Made by a program: the position numbers and the translations under genes
Assembly: GCF_013019105.1 (NCBI RefSeq)
Contig: NZ_BLTE01000010.1
Span: forward strand, 1-64,000
DNA from: Fundidesulfovibrio magnetotacticus
Lineage (GTDB): Bacteria > Desulfobacterota > Desulfovibrionia > Desulfovibrionales > Desulfovibrionaceae
Length of the DNA: 64,000 nt
Direction of reading: 5' to 3'
In this document: positions 42,578 to 50,213 of the stretch, in pieces
Position numbering within the stretch: the stretch's first letter is position 1
How the letters are laid out: the number at the start of each line of letters is the position of its first letter
The notes under the pieces: generated by a model
Told to the model about the DNA's origin: nothing
Databases searched by the model: none
What the model saw: only the letters and a program-made list of their open reading frames with translations

Positions 42578-42582
42578 CAATG
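42578..42582. repeat. Candidate target-site duplication, left prophage flank (CAATG)
   Basis: Matches 1705-1709. The first transposase site ends 26 bp inside the element from both copies, an equal distance that supports this boundary. The element then ends ...CCGGT, not ...CA; a 3-bp ATG duplication would restore CA. Confidence 0.55.
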
Positions 42583-42748
42583 ATCGACGCCAGCGTGGCG
42601 GCGTCTCGGCAAAGCGAGGAATCGAAGCCGTATGTTGTACGCCTAGTCGACGGCCCGGGCGGCGGGGCCTCGGGATGGCGCTCGCCGCACATCCGAAGCC
42701 CCGGCCAGCCCCTGCCGCTCGTGCCGCAAGTCTACCGCGACGAACCGT

Positions 42749-43600
42749 TCAGGCGCGCGCCGCCAGTTGCGCGGCCGCGAAGGCCGCACCGGCCCGCACC
42801 ACCTCCCGGAAGGCCATGGCCGCCGGGGTCTGGCCCTTCACGGCCAGGAAGGTCTCGCCCTGGTCGGCGGCGCGGCCCACGGCGGGTTCGATGGGGATGC
42901 GTCCCAAAAACGGAACGCCGCACTCCTGGGCGAGGCGCTCGCCGCCGCCGCTGCTGAAGATCTGGTGCACGGCCCCGCAGTCCGGGCAGGAGAAGCCCGA
43001 GAGGTTTTCCACGATGCCCAGCACGGGGTTGCCCAGCTCCCGGCAGAAGCCCACGGAGCGGCGCACGTCGTCGATGGCCACGTCCTGGGGCGAGGTGACG
43101 ATGAGCCCGGCGGCCTCGCGCCCCAGCAGCTGCATCACCGAGAGGGGCTCGTCGCCCGTGCCCGGGGGGCAGTCCACCACCAGGCAGTCCAGGTCGCCCC
43201 AGGCCACCTGGGTGAGAAACTGCTGGATCACGCCGCCCTTCATGGCCCCCCGCCAGATCACCGGCGTGCCGGGATCGGGCAGGAAGAAGCCCATGGAGAC
43301 CACCTTGAGGTTCCAGTTCCATTCCACGGGCACGATGACGTCCCCGGCCGTGGTGGTGTTGGCCCCCGCAAGGCCCATGATCCGGGGGATGCTGGGGCCG
43401 TGCACGTCGATGTCCAAAAGGCCGGTCTTGAGGCCCTCCAGGGCCAGGCCCGCGGCCAGATTGGCGGCCACGGTGGACTTGCCCACGCCGCCCTTGCCCG
43501 AGAGCACCACGATCTTCGACTTGATGCGTTCCAGGGGGCCGGGGATTTCGAGAGGCTTAAGCGGCTCCGGGGAGCCTTTGGTCTGAGATGGCTGGTTCAT
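42749..43600 (-). CDS. mrp: Mrp/NBP35-type Fe-S carrier ATPase
   Basis: 283 residues from ATG 43600. Deviant Walker A SGKGGVGKST, IDVHGPSIPRIMGL, Walker B LVVDCPPGTGDEP, and a CPDC metal site in FSCPDCGAVH. Mrp proteins carry [4Fe-4S] clusters; in Desulfovibrio an Mrp belongs to the orange-protein complex. Last gene of the operon, 165 bp from the prophage. The prophage does not interrupt it. Confidence 0.92.
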   Translation of the reverse strand: MNQPSQTKGSPEPLKPLEIPGPLERIKSKIVVLSGKGGVGKSTVAANLAAGLALEGLKTGLLDIDVHGPSIPRIMGLAGANTTTAGDVIVPVEWNWNLKVVSMGFFLPDPGTPVIWRGAMKGGVIQQFLTQVAWGDLDCLVVDCPPGTGDEPLSVMQLLGREAAGLIVTSPQDVAIDDVRRSVGFCRELGNPVLGIVENLSGFSCPDCGAVHQIFSSGGGERLAQECGVPFLGRIPIEPAVGRAADQGETFLAVKGQTPAAMAFREVVRAGAAFAAAQLAARA

Positions 43601-43689
43601 GGTCCTGTCTTGTGCCGCGCCGGGCGCGGGTAGGAGTTCGGTGGGTGGCGGACGCTTGAAGATGATTGCCGGAACGCGGGGGCCGTCCC

Positions 43690-44091
43690 TTACGTTCGCC
43701 GTGCTTGGCCGGTGGTCGGCGCTAACACGGCTTCCAACCGCGCCAGGAGTTCCCGGGCGTGGCGCTCCCCGGGTTGCGGCGGCAGTTGGGCCAGCACGCC
43801 CAGGCCTTCGGCCTTTTCGTGGAAATCCTCCTCTGAGAGGGAGCTGACCACGGCGGCGTTCACCGCCGCGTCGATGCCAAGGATCCTGAGCACCAGTTGC
43901 AGGGGCGTCAGGTCCGGGAGTCCCTCGTCGGCCACCACCAGGACGGGTCGCGCCTGTGTGACGCTCTCCAGGGCGGCCAGACCGGTTCGCGCGTGGCCGA
44001 CCCGAGCGCCGCAATCCACGAGGCCCTGGACGAAGCCCTCCCAGCCCGCCAGGGTGGGCGCGGCCAGGAGCACGGGCAGCGGGCCGGACAC
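43690..44091 (-). CDS. Divergent receiver-domain protein
   Basis: 133 residues from GTG 44091, 2 nt after the upstream stop. The fold pattern LPVLLAAPTLAGWEGFVQGL...ARPVLVVADEGLPDLTPLQL...AAVVSSLSEEDFHEKAEGLG suggests a response-regulator receiver, with an Asp in VVADEGLPD. The final conserved lysine is replaced in AQLPPQP, so it may not be phosphorylated. It may be a scaffold in the Mrp/NifX cluster. Confidence 0.55.
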   Translation of the reverse strand: MSGPLPVLLAAPTLAGWEGFVQGLVDCGARVGHARTGLAALESVTQARPVLVVADEGLPDLTPLQLVLRILGIDAAVNAAVVSSLSEEDFHEKAEGLGVLAQLPPQPGERHARELLARLEAVLAPTTGQARRT

Positions 44092-44093
44092 GG

Positions 44094-44345
44094 CTAGGCC
44101 CCCCTGCCGGAACAGCAGGAGCCCGGTCCCGCGCAGGCGGCCTCGCCGGGGCGCGAGCCGCAGCAGGCGGTGTCCTTGGGGCCGGGGAGCCCCTGGACGG
44201 CCCTGCCGGTCAGGCTGCTCACGGCGCTGGGGAGCCGGTCGGGGTCGGGGCGGCCGCAGGCCGGGCAGGCCGGGAGCTCCTGGGCCGCCAGGGTGATCAC
44301 TTCGCCTTCGAAGCCGCAGGCGCAGCGGATGTCATGGATGGGCAT
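44094..44345 (-). CDS. FmdB-type zinc ribbon protein
   Basis: 83 residues. IRCACGFEGEVITL and LPACPACGRPD give a four-cysteine zinc ribbon like the FmdB regulators; the C-terminus has extra cysteines (DTACCGSRPGEAACAGPGSC C). It lies between the NifX-family and receiver-like genes, in the same operon. Confidence 0.65.
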   Translation of the reverse strand: MPIHDIRCACGFEGEVITLAAQELPACPACGRPDPDRLPSAVSSLTGRAVQGLPGPKDTACCGSRPGEAACAGPGSCCSGRGA

Positions 44346-44365
44346 GTCGTGATTCCTTTCGCTGG

Positions 44366-44399
44366 CGCGCGCGGGCCGGAACCGCCCGGCCCGCGCGCG
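44366..44399 (-). terminator. Strong GC hairpin between NifX and zinc-ribbon genes
   Basis: A perfect 14-bp stem (44366-44379 with 44386-44399) and 6-nt loop, without a T-run. It may attenuate transcription or stabilise the upstream message. Confidence 0.55.
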
Positions 44400-44453
44400 G
44401 CGCGGACTGCGCGCCGGCCGAGGAGCCTGGCGCGGGACAGGGCCAGGCCCGCG

Positions 44454-44831
44454 TCAGGAGCAGCCGCCGCAGGTGAAGTCGGTGGAGAAGCGCGCCAGCT
44501 TGCCTTCGAGCAGTTCCTGCACGGCGTGGCCCACGCTGGGGGCCTTGCCGCCGTGGTAGACGGCGATGCCCTTCTGCTGGAAGCCCATGAGCGGGCGCAT
44601 GCCCATGCCCCCGGCGATGAGGGCGCGCACGCCGTTGCCGGCCAGGTGTTCCACGGGGGCCATGCAGCCGCCGTGCTGGTGGGGGACGTTGGGCAGCGTG
44701 CCCACCGAGAGGACTTGCTCGCCCTTGATTTCCACCAGGGTGTAGAGTTCGCAGTGGCCGAAGTGCTCGCCCACGCGGGCCTCCAGGCCTCCGGGATTCT
44801 CCGAGGGGATGGCGACGATCAGCGATTCCAT
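44454..44831 (-). CDS. NifX/orange-protein family (dinitrogenase Fe-Mo cofactor domain)
   Basis: 125 residues starting MESLIVAIPSENPGGLEARV. Domain motif: GEHFGHCELYTLVEI, HQHGGCMAPVEHLAGNGVRA, LIAGGMGMRPL; the end has CGGCS, an added metal site. Proteins of this family bind Mo-Cu or Fe-S clusters; with Mrp and MinD-ferredoxin partners this looks like an Orp-type cluster assembly system. Confidence 0.85.
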   Translation of the reverse strand: MESLIVAIPSENPGGLEARVGEHFGHCELYTLVEIKGEQVLSVGTLPNVPHQHGGCMAPVEHLAGNGVRALIAGGMGMRPLMGFQQKGIAVYHGGKAPSVGHAVQELLEGKLARFSTDFTCGGCS

Positions 44832-44848
44832 GTGAGTCTCCTTAGGGT

Positions 44849-45745
44849 TCAGGGCCGCCAGGGAGCGGGTCTGCCCAGCTCCGAGAGGGCGGCCAGTCGA
44901 TTCCATGCCTGTTTCAACAGCGTGGCCATGGGGGCGCCGGGCAACTCCGTGACGGCCCGGCCCCTGAGCATGGCCTCGAACACGATGTCGTCGTGGGGCA
45001 GGCGGGCCACCACTTCCACATCGCGCGCGGCGCACAGTTCCTCGATGGCCCGGGCCTCGGCGGCGTTGAGGTCGCACTTGTTGAGCACGCAGCAGGCCCG
45101 CGTGCGCAGCCTGGCGCACAGCTCCAGGAGGCGCTCCAGGTCGTGGCGGCCCGAGGGCGTTGGCTCGGTGACGGCCACCGCCAGGTTGGCCCCGGCCAGG
45201 GAGCTGATCACCGGGCAGCCGATGCCGGGCGAGCCGTCGCAGAGCACCAGTTCCAGCCCGTCGGCCAGGGCGATGGCCCGGGCCTCCTTCTTGAGCAGCG
45301 TGACGAGCCGCCCGGAGTTCTCCGCCCCGGGCGTGAGCCTGGCGTGCACCAGCGTGCCGAAGCGTGTCTGGCCGGTGAACCACTCGCCGCAACGGCGCTC
45401 GGGGAAGTTCACGGCTGCTTCGGGGCACAGGGACACGCAGACTTTGCACCCCTCGCAGCGCGTGGGGTCGATGCGGTAGCCTCCGCCCTCCGGGAGCACG
45501 GCCCCGAAGCGGCACAGGGTCGCGCAGATTCCGCAACCCGTGCAGCGAGCCGGGTCGATGACGGCCTCGTGGCCGGAAAAGAAGTCCTCGCGGCGCTCCA
45601 GGGCGGGGGTGAGCACAAGATGAAGGTCGGCCGCGTCCACGTCCAGGTCGCAGACCACGGCGCGTCCGGCCAGGTCCGCGAAGGCGGCGGTGAGCGAGGT
45701 CTTGCCCGTGCCGCCCTTGCCGCTCACCACGACGATCTCACGCAT
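44849..45745 (-). CDS. MinD-type ATPase with inserted ferredoxin domain, copy 2
   Basis: 298 residues. SGKGGTGKTS at 9-18, then two [4Fe-4S] motifs (CTGCGICATLC and CEGCKVCVSLC) inserted after the first strand pair, then the Walker B LVLCDGSPGIGCP. Such ATPases pair with NifX/Mrp proteins; two neighbours in tandem (with 45738-46604) probably form a heterodimer. Overlaps the first copy by 8 bp. Confidence 0.9.
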   Translation of the reverse strand: MREIVVVSGKGGTGKTSLTAAFADLAGRAVVCDLDVDAADLHLVLTPALERREDFFSGHEAVIDPARCTGCGICATLCRFGAVLPEGGGYRIDPTRCEGCKVCVSLCPEAAVNFPERRCGEWFTGQTRFGTLVHARLTPGAENSGRLVTLLKKEARAIALADGLELVLCDGSPGIGCPVISSLAGANLAVAVTEPTPSGRHDLERLLELCARLRTRACCVLNKCDLNAAEARAIEELCAARDVEVVARLPHDDIVFEAMLRGRAVTELPGAPMATLLKQAWNRLAALSELGRPAPWRP

Positions 45746-46604
45746 GGGCGGCCTCCTTGATCAGGCGCGGCAGGGCGTCGCGCAGGTCGGCGAAGCGCGC
45801 GGCCATGCGCGGGTTCATGGCCGCGAGCACTCCGCCCGAGGCGTATTCGCGCGCGATTTCGCGGTCATAGGGGATCTCCAGGAGCACGGGCACGCCCTTC
45901 TCGGCGCAGAGACGGGTCAGGGTGGAGTCGGCGTGCCCCGCGCGGTTGATCACCACGCCCATGGGTTTTCCCAGGGGCGCGAAGGCCTCCAGGGCCAGGG
46001 TGAAGTCGTGGATGCCGAAGGGCGTGGGCTCCGCCACCAGCAGGATCACGTGGGCGTCGCGCACGGCGTTCACGGCCGGGCAGCTCACGCCCGGGGGGCA
46101 GTCCAGGAGGGCGTCGCCGCCCGTGCGCGAGAGGATGCTTGCGAGGCGCGCCTTGACCGCGCGCTGCAACGGCGGGCTCATGGCCTCGCCCACGCGCAGC
46201 CTTCCCGCAAGGTAGTGGCCGTTGCGGGTCTCCCCGCCCTCCACAGAGCCCAACTCCCGGCTCCCGACGCCGAGCGCCCCCTCTGGGCAAACGGCCAGGC
46301 AGCCGCCGCAGCCGTGGCACATCTCGGGGAAGACCGCCAGACGCTTGCCCAGGACGGCCACGGCCTTGAACTGGCAGAGGTCCGTGCACTTGCGGCACAG
46401 GGTGCAGCGCGCGGGGTCCGCCACGGGCGTCTCCAGGGTGGCCGCCTCACGCCAGCGCACCACGGGGCGCAGGAAGAGGTGGAGGTTGGGCTCCTCCACG
46501 TCCAGGTCCACGGCCACGGCGGGGCGCTCCCACACCGAGGCCAGGGAGGCGCACACGGTGGTCTTGCCCGTGCCCCCCTTGCCGCTGGCCACCGCCACGA
46601 TCAC
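45738..46604 (-). CDS. MinD-type ATPase with inserted ferredoxin domain, copy 1
   Basis: 288 residues from GTG 46604, 7 nt after the upstream stop. SGKGGTGKTT Walker A, CTLCRKCTDLC and CHGCGGCLAVC clusters, and LLDCPPGVSCP. Same architecture as the next gene but clearly diverged, an old duplication. Likely heterodimer partner in cluster delivery. Confidence 0.9.
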   Translation of the reverse strand: MIVAVASGKGGTGKTTVCASLASVWERPAVAVDLDVEEPNLHLFLRPVVRWREAATLETPVADPARCTLCRKCTDLCQFKAVAVLGKRLAVFPEMCHGCGGCLAVCPEGALGVGSRELGSVEGGETRNGHYLAGRLRVGEAMSPPLQRAVKARLASILSRTGGDALLDCPPGVSCPAVNAVRDAHVILLVAEPTPFGIHDFTLALEAFAPLGKPMGVVINRAGHADSTLTRLCAEKGVPVLLEIPYDREIAREYASGGVLAAMNPRMAARFADLRDALPRLIKEAAHA

Positions 46605-46611
46605 GGCGGGC

Positions 46612-47301
46612 CTACTTGTTGGGGCCGTCGGCGAAGGGGACCTCGCCGGCCTTGTAGCGGTTGACGGCCTGGCCCACGGTGAGCCCCTCCAGGTTCTGGC
46701 CCACCTTGACCCCGGCGGCCTCCAGGGCCTGGAAGGCCTTGGGGCCAACGATGCCCGTGAGCAGCACGCCCGCGCCCGCGTCCGCGATGCGCTCGGCGGT
46801 CTGAATGCCCGCGCCGTGGGCCATGGCCTGGGAGGCCCCGTTGTCCAGCCAACTGGTGGCCATGGTGTCCAGGTTCACCACCACGAAGCCGGCGGCGCGT
46901 CCGAAGCGGGCGTCCACGGCGTCGTTCAGGGAAGGTCCTTCGGCGCTTACGGCGACGATGTTCATGTCGGGTGTTCTCCTTGCGGCCGGCGGGGTCTCGT
47001 GCCCGGGGCCGTCCACGGCGTAGTCTCCGCCTTCGATGCGCAGGGCCAGGGCGTTCACCAGGGCGTCGGCCACGGCGCGCCGGGCCTGGCCCAGGATGCG
47101 CCCGAAGGTGTGGCGCGAGACGCCCATGCGCCGGGCGGCCTCGGCGGTGGTCAGGCTCTCCAGGTCGGCCAGCCGGAGGGCTTCCAGCCCCTCCACGGCG
47201 AGGTAGGCCTCGCCCAGCTCGCTCAGGGGGACGCCCCGGGGCTTGAAGTAGCTGGCCTTGGGCGTTGCGGTCACTTTGCGGCAGAGGCGCGGCCTTGGCA
47301 T
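46612..47301 (-). CDS. DUF134 helix-turn-helix fused to NifX domain
   Basis: 229 residues. Residues 1-~100 are DUF134 (YFKPRGVPLSELGEAYLAVE, GLEALRLADLESLTTAEAAR, RMGVSRHTFGRILGQARRAV); residues ~112-229 are a NifX-type domain (MNIVAVSAEGPSLNDAVDAR, FGRAAGFVVVN). The fusion would let cluster state control DNA binding. GGAGTCTCG precedes ATG, and a perfect palindrome sits 17 nt upstream. First gene of the operon ending at mrp. Confidence 0.88.
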   Translation of the reverse strand: MPRPRLCRKVTATPKASYFKPRGVPLSELGEAYLAVEGLEALRLADLESLTTAEAARRMGVSRHTFGRILGQARRAVADALVNALALRIEGGDYAVDGPGHETPPAARRTPDMNIVAVSAEGPSLNDAVDARFGRAAGFVVVNLDTMATSWLDNGASQAMAHGAGIQTAERIADAGAGVLLTGIVGPKAFQALEAAGVKVGQNLEGLTVGQAVNRYKAGEVPFADGPNK

Positions 47302-47543
47302 CGAGACTCCTTTGTTTTGCTCAAGTGAGCATTAAGACTGCTTCGGGGCGCTGTCAACCGCGAGCCGGACAAAAGAAGGGAGGCCTTGCGACCTCCCCTG
47401 ACCCCGACGTTTTCCGGCGCGCCCCCTTCACGGACTTGCGCGGCGTGTGCGCGCCATGCGGGCGCCATGCGCCGGATTGCGCCGACACACGGGCGGCCGG
47501 GCGCCCTGCCGTGGCCCCGGCGCGCCGTGCCGCCGCCTCGCGG
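47302..47543 (-). other. Intergenic region, hairpin
   Basis: No gene seen. It holds the operator-like palindrome at 47318-47331 and, at about 47380-47399, an inverted repeat GGGAGG/CCTCCC that may terminate the upstream GMG-rich gene. Confidence 0.4.
47318..47331. promoter_or_regulatory. Palindrome TGCTCAAGTGAGCA, probable DUF134 operator
   Basis: Perfect 6+2+6 palindrome just upstream of the Shine-Dalgarno of the DUF134-NifX gene. The same relative place upstream of the second DUF134 gene holds another palindrome, so autoregulation is likely. Confidence 0.6.
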
Positions 47544-47909
47544 CTAGCCCTGGTTCCGGCAGAGGCCCGCGCGCATCCCGCGCCTGCAGCGGCCGGGCCG
47601 GGCCAGGGGCTCCTGGCCTTCCGGAGCGATGTATTCCGGCGCGGTGTCGGCGTCCTGCGCCATGCCTTCGTCGGGAAACGCCTCGCGCGCGGGGGCGGCC
47701 GCTCCCGGCTCTGCCTGGAAGCGAGCGGCACGGCCCTGGCCCCGCCCCGCGCCCATTGCGCCCGGGCCCATCCCGCCCGTGCCTGATCCGGCCTGGCCGC
47801 ATCCCGCGCCCCTTCCCTGGCCCATGCCTTGCCCGCCGCACTGTCCCTTCCGGCCCATGCCGCCCTGTCCGCGGCCCATGCCGCCCTGTCCCGATCCTTG
47901 TCCGTTCAT
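47544..47909 (-). CDS. Gly/Met/Gln-rich small protein (DUF5320-like)
   Basis: 121 residues starting MNGQGSGQGGMGRGQGGMGR; long GMGxGQG repeats to ~55, then a moderately charged C-terminus (ending RCRRGMRAGLCRNQG). DUF5320-type proteins of this composition sit beside NifX-family genes in anaerobes. GGAGGAACCCTC precedes ATG; ATG overlaps the DUF134 stop (ATGA). Function unknown; metal or cluster binding is possible. Confidence 0.7.
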   Translation of the reverse strand: MNGQGSGQGGMGRGQGGMGRKGQCGGQGMGQGRGAGCGQAGSGTGGMGPGAMGAGRGQGRAARFQAEPGAAAPAREAFPDEGMAQDADTAPEYIAPEGQEPLARPGRCRRGMRAGLCRNQG

Positions 47910-48277
47910 GAGGGTTCCTCCTCTGGTTGCGGAGCGCCGCGCCTCCGGCCGCACCCGCGCCCACGGCACGGCGGGGCGGGTCTCCCGGCTTCGTCCGGGG
48001 CCTCCTGCTCCACGCGGATGGCCCACCCGGCCGTGATGGCCCGGGCCACCACGGACCGGGCCTCGCCCAGGATGCGGCAAAGCGTGGGGCGCGAGACCTC
48101 CATGCGTGCGGCGGCCTCCTCCTGGCTCAGGCCCAGGGCGTCCACGAGGCGCAGGGCCTCGAAGCCCTCCAGGCTGAGCACCACGCCGCGCAACTGCTCC
48201 AGGGGCACGCCCTGGGGCTTGAAGAACACGGCAGGCGGGGCCTGGCCGATGCGGCGTCGTTTTCTCGGACGGGGCAC
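47906..48277 (-). CDS. DUF134 helix-turn-helix regulator
   Basis: 123 residues from GTG 48277. DUF134 pattern: VFFKPQGVPLEQLRGVVLSL, EGFEALRLVDALGLSQEEAA, RMEVSRPTLCRILGEARSV. Cysteines CRGRGC near the end could sense metal or redox. It is stand-alone, unlike the fused paralogue at 46612-47301. Confidence 0.87.
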   Translation of the reverse strand: MPRPRKRRRIGQAPPAVFFKPQGVPLEQLRGVVLSLEGFEALRLVDALGLSQEEAAARMEVSRPTLCRILGEARSVVARAITAGWAIRVEQEAPDEAGRPAPPCRGRGCGRRRGAPQPEEEPS

Positions 48278-48289
48278 GTACGCTCCTTT

Positions 48290-48311
48290 GTTATGAAACT
48301 ATGTTCATAAC
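48290..48311. promoter_or_regulatory. Palindrome GTTATGAA-N6-TTCATAAC, probable DUF134 operator
   Basis: Perfect 8-bp arms just upstream of the stand-alone DUF134 gene, in an AT-rich gap between GC-rich genes. Likely its autoregulatory operator. Confidence 0.65.
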
Positions 48312-48385
48312 TAGTTCCACGTCAGGGGGGTGTCAAGAGGTCGGACGAATACAGGCGGCCGCAGGCGGGCTCTCCGGATGGAGGG

Positions 48386-49705
48386 CTAGAGCCCGTGCTT
48401 CTTCATTTTGCGCCACAGCGTGGTGCGGCTCACGCCCAGGGCGCGGCAGGTTTCCAGCACGGAATAGCCGTGGTCTGCAAGGGCCTCCTGGAGCATGGCG
48501 CGCTCGCGCTCCTGGATGGTCCTTGCCTGGGGCTCGGCGGCCGGGCGCGGCGGGGCCTCGGGAGCGCCCAGGATGTAGGCGGGAAGGTGGGCGGGCTCGA
48601 TGGTCCTGCCCTGGCAGAGGATCACCGCGTGCTCCACGGCGTGCTTGAGTTCGCGCACGTTGCCCGGCAGGCGGCAGGCCGCCAGGGCGCGCCGCGTGGC
48701 CTTGGAGACGGCGGGCGTGCCGATGCCGTAGCGCGCCGCCGAGATGTGCACGAAGTGGTCCGTGAGCAGGTCGCAGTCGCCGGGGCGCTCGCGCAAGGGG
48801 GGCAGCTCGATCTCCAGCACGCGCAGCCGGTAGTAGAGGTCCGAGCGGAAGGTTCCGGCGGCCACCCGGGCGCGCAGGTCGCGGTTGGTGGCCGAGATCA
48901 CGCGCACGTCGGCCTGCACGGGCTTCACCGAGCCCAGGGGGTGGAAGCGTCCGTCCTCCAGGGCCTGGAGCAGCTTGGCCTGGAGCGCGGCGGGCAGGTC
49001 TCCGATCTCGTCGAGGAAGATGGTCCCGCCCGAGGCGGCCTCGAAGAGGCCCGGCTTGTCCCGGTCGGCCCCGGTGAAGGCGCCCTTGCGGTAGCCGAAG
49101 AGTTCCGATTCCAGAAGGTTCTCGGGAAGGGCGGCGCAGTTCACGTCCACGAAGGGCCCCGCGCGCCGGGTGCTGTTGGCGTGGATGGCCCGGGCGAAGA
49201 GCCCCTTGCCCGTGCCGGTCTCGCCCGTGAGCAGCACCGAGGCGTCCGTGCGAGAGACGGCCCCCAGGGTGGCGTAAAGTCGCTGCATGGGCCGGGAGCG
49301 CCCGATGATCTCGGCGGACGAGGCCTGCGGCGGGACAGGCGCGGCCACCAGCTTGTCGGAGAAGCACTCCACGCCGCCCAGCACCCTGCCCTGGGCGTCG
49401 CGCAGCACCGAGGCCGTGATCTCGAGAGGGATCCTGCGGCCCTCGCGGCTGACGAAGTGCACGCGGCGTTTGGTCTCGCTGCGGCCCTGGCGGATGGCCT
49501 TCTGGAGGTAGCAGCGGTGGTTGCAGCACTCGGTGCAGAACACCTCCCAGCATTTGGCCCCCACGGCCTCCCGGCTGGAGAAGCCCGTGATGCGCTCGGC
49601 CTCGCGGCTGAAGAAGACGATGGTCCACTCCCTGTCCACGGCGAAAACGCCCAGGCCCATGGAATCGAGGATCGAACCTTTGTCCAGCCATTCCTTGAGG
49701 CTCAT
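48386..49705 (-). CDS. Sigma-54-dependent activator with cysteine-rich PAS domain
   Basis: 439 residues from ATG 49705 (AGGGGGAGGAGGGC before it). The PAS domain (~10-120) has cysteines 52, 57, 60, 61 and 65 ([17 protein letters not shown]), suggesting a cluster or redox sensor. The AAA domain has GETGTGKG (161-168), GAFTGA (208-213, the sigma-54 contact loop) and LDEIGDLP. The C-terminal Fis-type helix-turn-helix ends [15 protein letters not shown]. It is divergent from the DUF442-tmc operon, its likely target; the Mrp/NifX operon is the other candidate. Confidence 0.92.
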   Translation of the reverse strand: MSLKEWLDKGSILDSMGLGVFAVDREWTIVFFSREAERITGFSSREAVGAKCWEVFCTECCNHRCYLQKAIRQGRSETKRRVHFVSREGRRIPLEITASVLRDAQGRVLGGVECFSDKLVAAPVPPQASSAEIIGRSRPMQRLYATLGAVSRTDASVLLTGETGTGKGLFARAIHANSTRRAGPFVDVNCAALPENLLESELFGYRKGAFTGADRDKPGLFEAASGGTIFLDEIGDLPAALQAKLLQALEDGRFHPLGSVKPVQADVRVISATNRDLRARVAAGTFRSDLYYRLRVLEIELPPLRERPGDCDLLTDHFVHISAARYGIGTPAVSKATRRALAACRLPGNVRELKHAVEHAVILCQGRTIEPAHLPAYILGAPEAPPRPAAEPQARTIQERERAMLQEALADHGYSVLETCRALGVSRTTLWRKMKKHGL

Positions 49706-49794
49706 GCCCTCCTCCCCCTGCCTTGAAGCGCCCCGGGTCGCGCCGGGGGGCGTGCTGATCGACTGCGTTTTCCGGTCCATGACGGCCCCGGCCC

Positions 49795-49811
49795 TGCAGC
49801 CATCGGGCCAA
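49795..49811 (-). promoter_or_regulatory. Candidate sigma-54 promoter for the activator gene
   Basis: Minus strand TTGGCCCG-ATGG-CTGCA: GG-N10-GC spacing exact, with one mismatch in each half against TTGGCACG-N4-TTGCA. Start site expected ~80 nt before the activator ATG. Confidence 0.6.
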
Positions 49812-49966
49812 GAGCGCGCGGCGCACGGCAATGCGGACCGTCGGACGCCCCTCGCCGCACGGGGAGCGCGGCCGGTGCGCGGGGCCGCCAGGCCAGGCGC
49901 TTAGGCCCCGGACAGGCGCGCGCCCCAGAAGGCGCGGCATTGCATCGCGCGACGCGGACCAACAGG

Positions 49967-49991
49967 TTCCAGGCCTGGAACATCCGATGTT
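49967..49991. promoter_or_regulatory. Adjacent palindromes, possible activator binding sites
   Basis: TTCCAGGCCTGGAA (49967-49980) and AACATCCGATGTT (49979-49991) are perfect palindromes lying between the two candidate sigma-54 promoters. Position at about 110-140 nt upstream of the plus-strand promoter fits enhancer sites. Confidence 0.5.
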
Positions 49992-50091
49992 TCATATCTG
50001 CAACGCCGTACACCCGCCGCGCAACCCGCGCAACCCATTCCGCACGTCTAAAATGCCGTATTTCGGGGACTTTCCGAACAGCCTCACCGGC

Positions 50092-50107
50092 GGGAACGCC
50101 CCTTGCT
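50092..50107 (+). promoter_or_regulatory. Candidate sigma-54 promoter for DUF442-tmc operon
   Basis: GGGAACG-CCCC-TTGCT: GG (50093-50094) and GC (50105-50106) with the exact N10 spacing, full TTGCW half. Leader of ~95 nt to the ATG at 50214. It overlaps the inverted repeat CCCCTTG-CT-CAAGGGG. Confidence 0.6.
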
Positions 50108-50213
50108 CAAGGGGCGTCGTCGAGACGCGGTCCGCCGCGCCCGCCGGGACACTCCCACCCCCCCGGCGGGCGCGCTTGGCGCATGGGCAACACCTCAACA
50201 GCGAGGGAAGGCT

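Noticed and set aside
46971-47246. Plus-strand frame opposite the DUF134 domain
   Set aside because: Antisense shadow; the minus strand encodes a clear DUF134 helix-turn-helix.
47428-47964. Frame shifted within the GMG-rich gene
   Set aside because: Arginine-rich shifted translation; the 47544-47909 frame has the ribosome site and the ATGA overlap with DUF134.
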